64,000 nucleotides of DNA, from contig OY760517.1 in the NCBI GenBank assembly GCA_963663615.1, positions 3,162,001 to 3,226,000 on the forward strand, written 5' to 3'. Made by a program: the position numbers and the translations under genes. This DNA comes from G963663615 sp963663615. Lineage in GTDB: Bacteria; Bacteroidota; Ignavibacteria; Ignavibacteriales; Melioribacteraceae. The notes beneath the pieces are model-generated. The model did not search any database, was not told the origin of the DNA, and saw nothing but the letters and a program-made list of their open reading frames with translations. This document shows, one piece after another, positions 34,188-42,475 of the stretch (positions within the stretch are counted from its first letter, which is position 1; each line of letters starts with the position of its first letter).

Positions 34188-35099
34188 ATGAAACACTTTA
34201 TTCTTTTACTGCTGGTTGCTTTTACTTTTGCATCAGCACAAAATATTAGCTTCTCCAACAAGGAAGTAATTAAAAGCTATTCAAATTTCGGCTTCACAAA
34301 TCCAAGGTTTTCACCAGATGGCAATACACTTTATTTCGCCGGCGAAAACTTTAAAGGTATTTACAGCTACAACTTTACAACAAAAACAACCAACCAAATT
34401 AACGATTATTACGGCTCAGGCTATAACTTTACTTTCAGTGAAGACGGTAGCACAATTTATTTCAGAAAAGACGATTATGTAAATAATAAACGTTACTTTT
34501 CAATAATGAGCCACAGTTTAGAAACAGAAAGTACCGTTACAATTGCTTCTGATTTAAGAAACACTAATGCACCACAGGCAATTAACGGTAAAGTTGTTTA
34601 CCAGGAAAATGGTAAACTACAAGGGAATATTGCCTCCGAAGCCTTAAACAACACTCCGATTGTTGAAATGGATTACACCAGTATAGTTCTTTATCTTAAT
34701 GGCAACAGAACAGAGCTGGACCCGTTAGGTACAAACAGATACCTGTGGGCTTCCCTTTCACCTCAAAAAGACAAAATTCTTTTCCACAATGTTGGGGAAA
34801 ACACTTACATTTGCGATTTAGCCGGTAATATTCTTTATGATTTAGGCTATGCCGCCGCTCCTCAATGGTCTGCTGATGGCAAATATGTTATATATATGCA
34901 GGATGAAGATGATGGTCATTTCATTACAAAATCTGATGTTTATGTAAGCTCCATTGACGGTGCTGTTACTGCTAAAGTAAACAGCGACGATGTTATGGCA
35001 ATGTATCCTACATGGTCACCGGATGGAAAGAAAGTTGCTTTCTCTTCTGCTGACGGTTCAATTTTTGTTTATTCAGTAACTATTAACGAGGGAGAATAA
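34188..35099 (+). CDS. Secreted TolB-like PD40 beta-propeller protein
   Basis: This 303-residue exported protein has a signal peptide (residues 1-17, ending TFASA) and PD40 repeats. The motifs NPRFSPDGNTLYFAGENF, PQWSADGKYVIYMQ and YPTWSPDGKKVAFSS each mark a propeller blade. Similar propellers occur in TolB and in peptidase partners, where they bind protein or cell-wall ligands. A CCGGAG ribosome site precedes the ATG. The next gene, a T9SS-exported amidase, starts 1 bp after its stop, so the pair is one operon. The propeller may recruit or regulate the amidase, but no catalytic site is seen and the role is inferred. Confidence 0.78.
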   Translation: MKHFILLLLVAFTFASAQNISFSNKEVIKSYSNFGFTNPRFSPDGNTLYFAGENFKGIYSYNFTTKTTNQINDYYGSGYNFTFSEDGSTIYFRKDDYVNNKRYFSIMSHSLETESTVTIASDLRNTNAPQAINGKVVYQENGKLQGNIASEALNNTPIVEMDYTSIVLYLNGNRTELDPLGTNRYLWASLSPQKDKILFHNVGENTYICDLAGNILYDLGYAAAPQWSADGKYVIYMQDEDDGHFITKSDVYVSSIDGAVTAKVNSDDVMAMYPTWSPDGKKVAFSSADGSIFVYSVTINEGE

Positions 35100-35100
35100 G

Positions 35101-37482
35101 ATGAAAAAGTTGATGATTCTACTGTTCCTTGCTGCTTCTACATTATTTTCCCAAAGTTTAACAGGTTACAGACTTTATGTTAACCCGGGTCACGGCGGTC
35201 ACGATTCTGACGACAGACATATTCTTGCTACCGATTTCTGGGAATCGGAAGGTAACCTTACAAAAGGTTTGAAACTTAGAGAGCTGTTACAGGATCTGGG
35301 TGCTACAGTTGGTATAAGCCGTGTTACAAATAATACTTCAGATGACTTACCGCTCTCAACAATTGGTGGTCTTGCAAATAACTTTAACGCTGATTACTTC
35401 CACTCTATACATAGTAATGCCCATAACTCACAGGTAAACTACGTACTTCTGCTTTACCGTGGTTACGATAATAGTCCTGTTTTCCCTGCTTCAAAAAACA
35501 TGGCTTCAATTATGTGGAACCAGCTTAGTAATACTAATCGTGTTTACTGGCAATACAGTTTTGAAAACATTCGTGGTGACTGGACTTTCTACGGCTCTAC
35601 CTCGGGTCTTGGTGTCTTAAGACAGCTTACTATGCCTGGTACACTATCAGAAGGTTCATTTCATGACTACGTACCTGAATCATGGAGATTACAGAGTCTT
35701 GATTATCGTAAACATGAATCATGGGGAATTGCACGTTCATTCCTTCAATTTTACAATCAACCAAGTTACTCTCATGGTATAATTACCGGTCTTGTTCGCG
35801 ATCCTAATGAAAACGTTTCATATTACTCTATTTCAAGCGTAAACGACCACAGAAAACCGGTTAACTATGCAAAAGTAACTTTACAGCCAGGTAATAAGGT
35901 ATTTACTACCAATAATATGAACAATGGTTTTTATATGTTCGATAGCCTTGCACCAGGTCAATATACTGTTTATTTTGAATCACCCGAATATCAGCTTGAT
36001 AGCTCGGTAGTTAATGTGCAGGCTGGTAAAACAGTATTTGCAGATGCTTATCTTCAGTTCGATACTACTATTCCTCCTGAAATTACTGAAACTACTCCTG
36101 CTGATGATGCAGTTGATGTACTAACTACATCTTCTATACAGATTTTGTTTAGTCGTAGTATGGACACAGAATCTGCCGAAAATGCAATAACAATTAGTCC
36201 TGAAATTGAAGGTACATACGAATGGACTGAAGATGATATGCGACTAACCTTTACACCTAATAATGTAATGGATGTTACAACCGAATATACTTTTACAATA
36301 ACCACAGATGCAAAAAGTATTTATGATGTAAATCTAACTGAAGGAAAAGTATTTTCATTTACCACAAACGATCGTAACCAGTTTGCAGTAGAAGGTTCAT
36401 ACCCAGCTGAAGGTGCTACTGATATTTCCAAAACAGTACAGATACGTATAGCTTTCGATGCTCCGGTTGCACAGTCAACTATTAGTGGTAAAATAAACCT
36501 TTACGATTATGAAGGCACAAGAATTTCAGTTAAGAATGCCAGCATTTTCGCCGAAGATGACAAAGGTTATATTTACTTTGAGCCAAAAGATGAATTGATG
36601 TACCACTCTAACTACAGTGTTGTACTTAGTGCTGGTATAACAGATGGTGAAGGTTATCCGCTACCTCAGGATTTTGTACTTAACTTTACTACAACTGGCG
36701 AAGAAGTTGCTTCAGGTCAGGTTCTTGAAGATTTTGAATATGTTGACGACTGGACAGACCCAACAGAAAATGCACTATCGCAGAACCTTAATGGTGACAA
36801 TTCCAGTATTGTTACAAACGCTAAAAGAAAAGTTAATGGATCAAAATCTATGCAGTTCGAATATCAGTTTGATGCTGAAACCGGTGTTGCCTATATAGCA
36901 CCTGAAAACGATCTTTATTCAGTTACTTCAGAAGGCAAAATGGGTATTTGGGTGTTTGGTGACATGAGTAATAATACACTTGAGCTACATTACGACCTTA
37001 ATGGTGCAGAACAGGTTTACACTCTTGATACTTTAAACTATACCGGTTGGAGAATGCAGACTATTGCCGTTCCGGTTCTTGGTGCTACCGATACTCTTAA
37101 ACTTAAAGGTATTGTATTTAATAAGGTAAGTGAAGGTGCGGAAACTGGCAACATATATTTTGATGACTTCCAGAATGAACCAACTTTAACTGAAGTTGAA
37201 GAAGAAGTTGCCGCTCCTAACGGATATGTACTGTTCCAGAACTACCCTAATCCGTTTAACCCTTCTACTACAATAGCATTCTCGCTTCCTGAAAGTCAGA
37301 AAGTTACCTTGAAAATTTACAATATTCTTGGTGCCGAAGTTGCTACTCTTGTAGATGGACAGCTTTCTGCAAGTTACCATCAGTATAAATTCGATGCGTC
37401 AAATCTTGCAAGTGGTATTTATATTTACCAGCTTCAGGCAGGTAGCTTTATACAAGCTAAGAAATTTACTTTGATTAAATAA
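35101..37482 (+). CDS. T9SS-exported N-acetylmuramoyl-L-alanine amidase with Ig-like domains
   Basis: This 793-residue protein has a signal peptide (1-18), then an Amidase_3-type zinc amidase domain (about 20-225). The likely zinc ligands are in VNPGHGGHDSD, FWESEGNLT and FHSIHSNAHNS. Next come a carboxypeptidase-regulatory-like fold (about 255-320) and two Big_5 Ig-like domains (about 322-425 and 428-545). A jelly-roll-like module (about 550-695) and the sorting domain QNYPNPFNPSTTIAFSLPE at the C-terminus complete it. It should cleave the amide bond between muramic acid and the stem peptide. Export to the cell surface makes it likely to act on foreign peptidoglycan rather than its own, but this is inference. 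Confidence 0.85.
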   Translation: MKKLMILLFLAASTLFSQSLTGYRLYVNPGHGGHDSDDRHILATDFWESEGNLTKGLKLRELLQDLGATVGISRVTNNTSDDLPLSTIGGLANNFNADYFHSIHSNAHNSQVNYVLLLYRGYDNSPVFPASKNMASIMWNQLSNTNRVYWQYSFENIRGDWTFYGSTSGLGVLRQLTMPGTLSEGSFHDYVPESWRLQSLDYRKHESWGIARSFLQFYNQPSYSHGIITGLVRDPNENVSYYSISSVNDHRKPVNYAKVTLQPGNKVFTTNNMNNGFYMFDSLAPGQYTVYFESPEYQLDSSVVNVQAGKTVFADAYLQFDTTIPPEITETTPADDAVDVLTTSSIQILFSRSMDTESAENAITISPEIEGTYEWTEDDMRLTFTPNNVMDVTTEYTFTITTDAKSIYDVNLTEGKVFSFTTNDRNQFAVEGSYPAEGATDISKTVQIRIAFDAPVAQSTISGKINLYDYEGTRISVKNASIFAEDDKGYIYFEPKDELMYHSNYSVVLSAGITDGEGYPLPQDFVLNFTTTGEEVASGQVLEDFEYVDDWTDPTENALSQNLNGDNSSIVTNAKRKVNGSKSMQFEYQFDAETGVAYIAPENDLYSVTSEGKMGIWVFGDMSNNTLELHYDLNGAEQVYTLDTLNYTGWRMQTIAVPVLGATDTLKLKGIVFNKVSEGAETGNIYFDDFQNEPTLTEVEEEVAAPNGYVLFQNYPNPFNPSTTIAFSLPESQKVTLKIYNILGAEVATLVDGQLSASYHQYKFDASNLASGIYIYQLQAGSFIQAKKFTLIK

Positions 37483-37512
37483 TATGTAACACATTATATA
37501 CAGTTTTACTTT

Positions 37513-37551
37513 CTACAAATGAACCCGGGCAAAACCCGGGTTTATTTGTAG
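37513..37551 (+). terminator. Long hairpin terminator after the amidase gene
   Basis: CTACAAATGAACCCGGG (37513-37529) and CCCGGGTTTATTTGTAG (37535-37551) pair over 17 bp with a single G-U wobble and a 5-base loop. The GC-rich tip CCCGGG and the U-rich descending arm fit an intrinsic terminator of the 34188-37482 operon. Confidence 0.8.
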
Positions 37552-37677
37552 ATGCAAATAGGCATCTTAATTAAGATACGTAGTGATGAGGATTATACCA
37601 AACATTAAGTTTACTTACCAAATATTGGGGTGCTCAATAAGTTATTTCGAAGAAAAAGAAGACCAGAGACATTTAAC
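37552..37677 (+). pseudogene. Decayed fragment of the GNAT acetyltransferase gene at 39251
   Basis: This short stretch is a degraded partial copy of the first 40 or so codons of the intact GNAT gene 1.7 kb downstream. GTGATGAGGATTATACC is identical at 37583-37599 and 39279-39295. A 26-base stretch at 37610-37635 differs at three positions from 39307-39332. Similarity fades through the Lys/Arg-rich part near 37677. The fragment has an in-frame TAA after 18 codons and a one-base deletion between the two matching blocks, so it cannot encode the protein. It sits between a terminator and the convergent gene at 37692. Confidence 0.78.
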
Positions 37678-37691
37678 CCTGGCTTTACAAA

Positions 37692-38867
37692 TTATTTCAT
37701 TAACATAAACTTCTTCACTTCTACATAAGAATCTGTAACCAGTTTGTATAAATAAACACCACTTGAAAGATTATTAGCAATGTATTTTACATTATAGGTT
37801 CCGGCAACTTTATGCTCATCAAGAAGCGTAGCAACTTCCTTACCCATTATATCGTAAACCTTAAGCACTACTTTTGTTTCTTCCGGAATTGAAAAACTAA
37901 TAGTAGTTGAAGGGTTAAACGGATTCGGATAATTTTGTTTTAGGCTATACTCTTCAGGAATATTTGATACATTACCAGGTTTTGCAGCTTCCCTGGTTGG
38001 TTTTGCCATAACATAATAAGTATCTCTAGCTGTTATCTGGATACCATTAGCATCCCATGATTTAACCATTACTTTTATATCCGCACCAACAGTACTATCT
38101 CCATAGCAATATAGATTTGAAGGCATATAAAAATTTAGAATATGTTCATCATCATAAACATAATAATTATTTCCGTACATATTCCATATTTCTCCAGCAT
38201 CTAAAGGCTCATAATCCATCCAACAATCAAGATGCAGATCTCCATACAACCTGATAAACCAATAAATAATATAGTGCCCATTTCCACCATTTATATTGGC
38301 AAGGTAAGGTCTAACTGTGTTCCAGCCCTGCGATTCTTCACCTTCAATTGTAACCGAAAAGGATTCGTTTCTTGCTTCTGGTGAGCTAACAAAATCCGAC
38401 CATTCCCAATCAGCATATCTCGACTCATCCCAAGCTGTTTGATGTTTATATCCATCCAAATCCATCAAGAATCTTGGATCATTAACATTCGAGGCTGATG
38501 GCGGTGTAACTACTACTAAACTTCCAACCGCCGTTGTACCAAATTGCCTATAAGTAAATACTTTATGAGGTACATTATCTTCAACAAGATAAGGGATTGC
38601 ACCATCTAACGAATCAGTATCGAAAGATACGTAGCACCAATTACCACACGACAACATCATTGGAAAAGACTGGCGTGGAATATCATGATCTACTTTAACC
38701 AAAAAAGGTGACTGATCAACTATACCAAATTCATCATAATTACCATGAATCGGATACGGGTTGTAACCATTTGTTAAAATGTTGTCAACACTAGCACAAA
38801 CTGATCTTTGTGCAAAAGAAATGCCTGTTAGTAATAACAGAATTAATAGCACTCTTTGATATTTCAT
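37692..38867 (-). CDS. Secreted protein of unknown function with T9SS sorting domain
   Basis: This 391-residue protein has a signal peptide (MKYQRVLLILLLLTGISFAQ) and a C-terminal sorting domain with LKQNYPNPFNPSTTISFSIP, ending SGVYLYKLVTDS...FMLMK. It is therefore exported by the type IX system and probably held at the surface. The middle 280 residues are rich in Trp, Tyr and Asp (for example DWEWSDFVSSPEARN and LHLDCWMDYEPLDAG), suggesting a beta-sandwich. I do not recognise a family there. A strong AAGGAGG ribosome site precedes the ATG. It is convergent with the amidase operon and divergent from the GNAT gene. Confidence 0.8.
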   Translation of the reverse strand: MKYQRVLLILLLLTGISFAQRSVCASVDNILTNGYNPYPIHGNYDEFGIVDQSPFLVKVDHDIPRQSFPMMLSCGNWCYVSFDTDSLDGAIPYLVEDNVPHKVFTYRQFGTTAVGSLVVVTPPSASNVNDPRFLMDLDGYKHQTAWDESRYADWEWSDFVSSPEARNESFSVTIEGEESQGWNTVRPYLANINGGNGHYIIYWFIRLYGDLHLDCWMDYEPLDAGEIWNMYGNNYYVYDDEHILNFYMPSNLYCYGDSTVGADIKVMVKSWDANGIQITARDTYYVMAKPTREAAKPGNVSNIPEEYSLKQNYPNPFNPSTTISFSIPEETKVVLKVYDIMGKEVATLLDEHKVAGTYNVKYIANNLSSGVYLYKLVTDSYVEVKKFMLMK

Positions 38868-39250
38868 AGTTCCTCCTTAGGAATTATTAATTAAGTATTA
38901 GTTATTATCTAATGGGAAATACTGCCTTTTTCCTCATTTTGTTTGCAGCTTCGCCATTAGGTTAAGTTTACATACAACCTGTTTAATTCCTTAATAAAAC
39001 AATAACACTATCCCAAACTTTAATCATATACTTATTATATGATTATAATATTCAAAAAATATCTATTGAATACTTTCGCACCACTTTATAAATTAGCCCA
39101 TTCAAGTTTTGCTTTTAATATAAAATATTAAATTCTTTAATGCAATCATATTTTAGTATTACAGATTATGTAATTGTAAATTTTTCTGTTTATTTTGTAG
39201 ATAAATGAAATTCATTTTGTTAACATTTAGCAAAAATCAACAGAAAAAAT
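38868..39250. other. Divergent promoter region with an AT-rich hairpin
   Basis: No gene was seen in this 383-bp gap. TAATCATATA (39021-39030) and TATATGATTA (39036-39045) form a perfect 10-bp inverted repeat around CTTAT. TTTGTAGAT at 39194-39202, about 48 bases before the GNAT start, recurs before the tolC-like gene (39896-39904). Both may be regulatory; neither matches a known site with confidence. Confidence 0.45.
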
Positions 39251-39733
39251 ATGAAAAACACATCCATAAGGAAACTTGGTGATGAGGATTATACCGAACT
39301 TGAACATTTGCTTACCGAGTATTGGGGTGCTCCAAGAGTTGTATCCAAGGGGAAGATAAGAGAAGCCAGGGAGCTTGATGGGTATATTGCTGTTAAAGGT
39401 TCTGTTGTTACCGGACTGGTTACATTTATTGTTGAAAATGATGAATGTGAACTAATAACGCTCAATAGTTTCCATAGGCGGAAAGGATTGGGCACGCAAT
39501 TGGTAAAAAAAGTAATAACACACGCTAAAATGAAGGGTTGCAAGCGTGTTTTCCTTTGTACCACAAATGATAATACCGAAGCACTTACCTTTTACCAACG
39601 AAGAAAATTTGTTTTTAAAGATATATATGTTAATCGTATTGCCGATTACAGACCCCTAAAACCTGAAATTCCCAAAACGGGTAACCATGGAATTCCCATA
39701 CGTGATGAAATTGAAATGGAACTTGTTTTATGA
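39251..39733 (+). CDS. GNAT family N-acetyltransferase
   Basis: This 160-residue acetyltransferase has the GNAT acetyl-CoA-binding signature HRRKGLGTQLVKKVITHAKM (motif A, R-R-K-G-L-G) and the following strand-helix VFLCTTNDNTEALTFYQRRK with the typical late Tyr. It transfers acetyl from acetyl-CoA to an amine; the substrate is unknown. Residues 1-40 have a decayed DNA duplicate at 37552. The gene is upstream of the efflux operon but separated by 214 bp, so it is probably its own unit. Drug or metabolite acetylation is possible but unproven. Confidence 0.85.
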   Translation: MKNTSIRKLGDEDYTELEHLLTEYWGAPRVVSKGKIREARELDGYIAVKGSVVTGLVTFIVENDECELITLNSFHRRKGLGTQLVKKVITHAKMKGCKRVFLCTTNDNTEALTFYQRRKFVFKDIYVNRIADYRPLKPEIPKTGNHGIPIRDEIEMELVL

Positions 39734-39947
39734 CCTGAATTTATTCCTTTTATAGCAAAACTTTTTAATATGTTTAGCGTCTTAATTATGGCTAATAAAG
39801 ATTGATGTCGCAAATTTCGGGCTTTGAGGACTTAATCTTAACTTAACATAATTATAGCAATATATATCAAGCACTCCTTGTGAGTATTGTTTTGATTTGT
39901 AGATGATAAATCTAACAAGTTTTTATTAATCTAAAAGGAGATCCAAC

Positions 39948-41345
39948 ATGGCAAGCAGACTTTCGGGAATCTGCTGTATGATATTCCTGTTTCTATTCAC
40001 AGGGTTGGTATCGGGGCAAACTACGTCTAATTCTCCTCTTACGCTTGAACAAGCTGTAAATTTGGCTCTTACCAAAAATAACGTGGTAAGATCAGCTAAA
40101 TATGGTCTTGAAAAAGCTGAGTGGGATAAACGAAATGCCTGGTCGCAGCTACTTCCTTCAGTTACCTTTAATTCACGATTTTCACGAATTGATGACTCTA
40201 CTCTGGCTCTGCGTGATTTTAGCTCGCAACTGGATTTTAGTCAGATATTTCCTGGCTCCAATATTAGCATACCTAAAACGGTTTGGCAGGAAACGTGGGC
40301 TCACTCAATAGACATGCAGATGTCTTTATTCAATTCTGAAATTTATGGCGGCTTATTTTCTGCCAACGAAGCGGAAAACATTGCTATTCATAGCTTAAAA
40401 TCAATTAGAGACCAAATAACATTTCAGGTTATTTCTGCATATCTCGAAATTCTGAAAACAGAAGAATTATTAAAAATTCAGCAGCAATATCTCGAGCTTT
40501 CCAAGAAAAATCTTGATAAAGCCGAGAGAATGTACAAGGCAGACAGATATTCCAAAAATGAGTTTTTACGATGGAAAGTTGATTACCAAACCCAGCTTAC
40601 CGAACTAAAAACCAGTGAAGCTAATCTGCGTAATGCAAAAACTGTTTTCAACAGACTTGTGAATCGTGATCTTGATACCGAAATATTAATCGACAAGAAA
40701 ATACCGGTATCGTTAAAAAATGAATCAGGAAAAGTATTTACACTTTCCGATGATGAAATTCTTGCACTAATCAATCTGAAAGACGAATCGCTAGTGAGTA
40801 AAAACTCACAACTATCTGCTATGAAAAGTCAGGTTGAATTGCAGGATATTGCTTATAAAACATCATATGGCAGCTATCTGCCAAACATTTCAGTTTCCTA
40901 CAGCTATGGATGGTTCGAGAATAATACGATTGCTTTCGATGATTATTCACCAACAACCTTAATGGTAAATTTCAGTATGCCGATATTCAGCGGTTTCAAG
41001 AATATCACCAAGGTAAAATCCAACCTTAAAAGCTACAAACAATCGGTTGAGGATTTCGAGGATTCGAAGAAAAATACTCGTTATCTGTTAACATCTCTTG
41101 TTAACAGAATTATTACACTAAAGGCTCAGCAGGATTTGATAAATACAAATGTTGAGCTTAACGAAAACAATTACCGTATTGCCGAAACCCAGCGCGAAAA
41201 AGGGCTCGTTTCTAACATCGAACTAATTGATGCAAAATTGCAGATGCAAAATGCTAAAATCAGCTCGGTAAATGTTAACTACGATTTTATTTCATCGGTT
41301 GTTGAGCTTTACTATATGCTTGGCAAGGTTAAACATGTGCTGTAG
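39948..41345 (+). CDS. TolC-family outer-membrane efflux channel
   Basis: This 465-residue protein has a signal peptide (about 1-24, ending VSGQ) followed by LTLEQAVNLALTKNNVVRSA, the hallmark opening of outer-membrane efflux proteins. Two long helical hairpins (about 125-230 and 340-440) alternate with strand regions, as in the trimeric TolC barrel and periplasmic tunnel. It starts from a strong AAAGGAG ribosome site. The adaptor gene begins 23 bp after its stop and the pump follows. It should form the exit duct through the outer membrane for the RND pump encoded downstream. Confidence 0.9.
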   Translation: MASRLSGICCMIFLFLFTGLVSGQTTSNSPLTLEQAVNLALTKNNVVRSAKYGLEKAEWDKRNAWSQLLPSVTFNSRFSRIDDSTLALRDFSSQLDFSQIFPGSNISIPKTVWQETWAHSIDMQMSLFNSEIYGGLFSANEAENIAIHSLKSIRDQITFQVISAYLEILKTEELLKIQQQYLELSKKNLDKAERMYKADRYSKNEFLRWKVDYQTQLTELKTSEANLRNAKTVFNRLVNRDLDTEILIDKKIPVSLKNESGKVFTLSDDEILALINLKDESLVSKNSQLSAMKSQVELQDIAYKTSYGSYLPNISVSYSYGWFENNTIAFDDYSPTTLMVNFSMPIFSGFKNITKVKSNLKSYKQSVEDFEDSKKNTRYLLTSLVNRIITLKAQQDLINTNVELNENNYRIAETQREKGLVSNIELIDAKLQMQNAKISSVNVNYDFISSVVELYYMLGKVKHVL

Positions 41346-41368
41346 AAAATTTTAATTTGGAGACAAAA

Positions 41369-42457
41369 ATGAATTTCATAATAAATCTTGTAAAATTGTT
41401 TGTAGTAACGGCATTACTTTTTTTGATGGCAGCATGCGAACAGCCTGAAGAAGAAGCCAAACCGGAGTTAATTGTTCCGGTTGAGGTTACCGTTGTAAGC
41501 AAAGATATTGTAAAACAAAGCATACCAATTACCGGTATGATTAAAGCTAATCAAAGTGTTGATGTATTACCCGAAGCTAATGGCAAGGTTACCAAGGTAA
41601 TTAAAAAACTTGGTGACAGGGTTGTTAAAAACGATACTCTCGCATTTATTGATGATGTTGTTGCTCATGCTAACTATCAGCAGGCAAAGGCACAGGTAAT
41701 TTCGGCAAACAATAATTTGCGTATTGCTGAACTTACCCTTGAAAGCGATAAAATTCTTTACAACTCGGAAGACATTTCCAAACTGGCTTATGAATCATCT
41801 ATACTTGCAGTAAAAAATGCAGAGGCTAATCTTCTTTCGGCAAAAGCCAACCTTAGTATGCTTAAAAAGGCATATTTCGATACACGAATTGTTAGTCCTA
41901 TTTCGGGTTTTATTGCTCGTAAAAATATTGAGCTGGGTACAATGGTTTCTCCTGCTGCTCCGGCATACAGCATTGTTGATATTAAAAAACTGAAGATTAC
42001 ATTGGGAATACCTCAAATGCTTATTGACCGTGCTAAAATTGGCACCCAGGCTAAAGTTACAATTACAGCACTCAATAATGAAACATTTATTGGTAAACTT
42101 GTTGCCCTTTCTCCAATGGCAGATGCAGGAACAGGTACTTTTGAAGCTGAAATACTTCTTGATAATACAGTTGATAACCGCATTAAACCAGGTATGACGT
42201 GTAATACCGAACTAATCTATTCTGATCATGAGCCTAAACTAACCGTACCAGACTATTCGGTTGTTAAGAAAAACGGCGAATTGCATCTTTACAAGGTTGT
42301 TAACGGTTATGCAAAACTTATTCCTGTTAAGGATGGTGAAAGTTTTGGTGACAAAATTATTGTTACCGAGGGTTTATCAGAAGGAGATACAGTAGTGGTT
42401 GTGGGTATGAATAACCTTGGCGAAAACACAAAAATTAAAATTGAAGCTGTTAACTAA
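41369..42457 (+). CDS. RND efflux membrane-fusion adaptor lipoprotein
   Basis: This 362-residue periplasmic adaptor starts at ATG 41369 with GGAG seven bases upstream; a TTG at 41357 is not needed. Residues 1-23 form a lipoprotein signal with LFLMAAC, where Cys23 would be lipidated. The biotinyl-lipoyl-like half-motifs (DVLPEANGKVTKVIKKLGD and IVSPISGFIARKNIELG), the helical hairpin (about 95-160) and beta-barrel domains fit the HlyD/MFP family. It connects the inner-membrane pump to the TolC channel. It begins 23 bp after the channel gene and is 18 bp before the pump. Confidence 0.9.
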   Translation: MNFIINLVKLFVVTALLFLMAACEQPEEEAKPELIVPVEVTVVSKDIVKQSIPITGMIKANQSVDVLPEANGKVTKVIKKLGDRVVKNDTLAFIDDVVAHANYQQAKAQVISANNNLRIAELTLESDKILYNSEDISKLAYESSILAVKNAEANLLSAKANLSMLKKAYFDTRIVSPISGFIARKNIELGTMVSPAAPAYSIVDIKKLKITLGIPQMLIDRAKIGTQAKVTITALNNETFIGKLVALSPMADAGTGTFEAEILLDNTVDNRIKPGMTCNTELIYSDHEPKLTVPDYSVVKKNGELHLYKVVNGYAKLIPVKDGESFGDKIIVTEGLSEGDTVVVVGMNNLGENTKIKIEAVN

Positions 42458-42475
42458 ACAAGATTGGGGAAAAAT

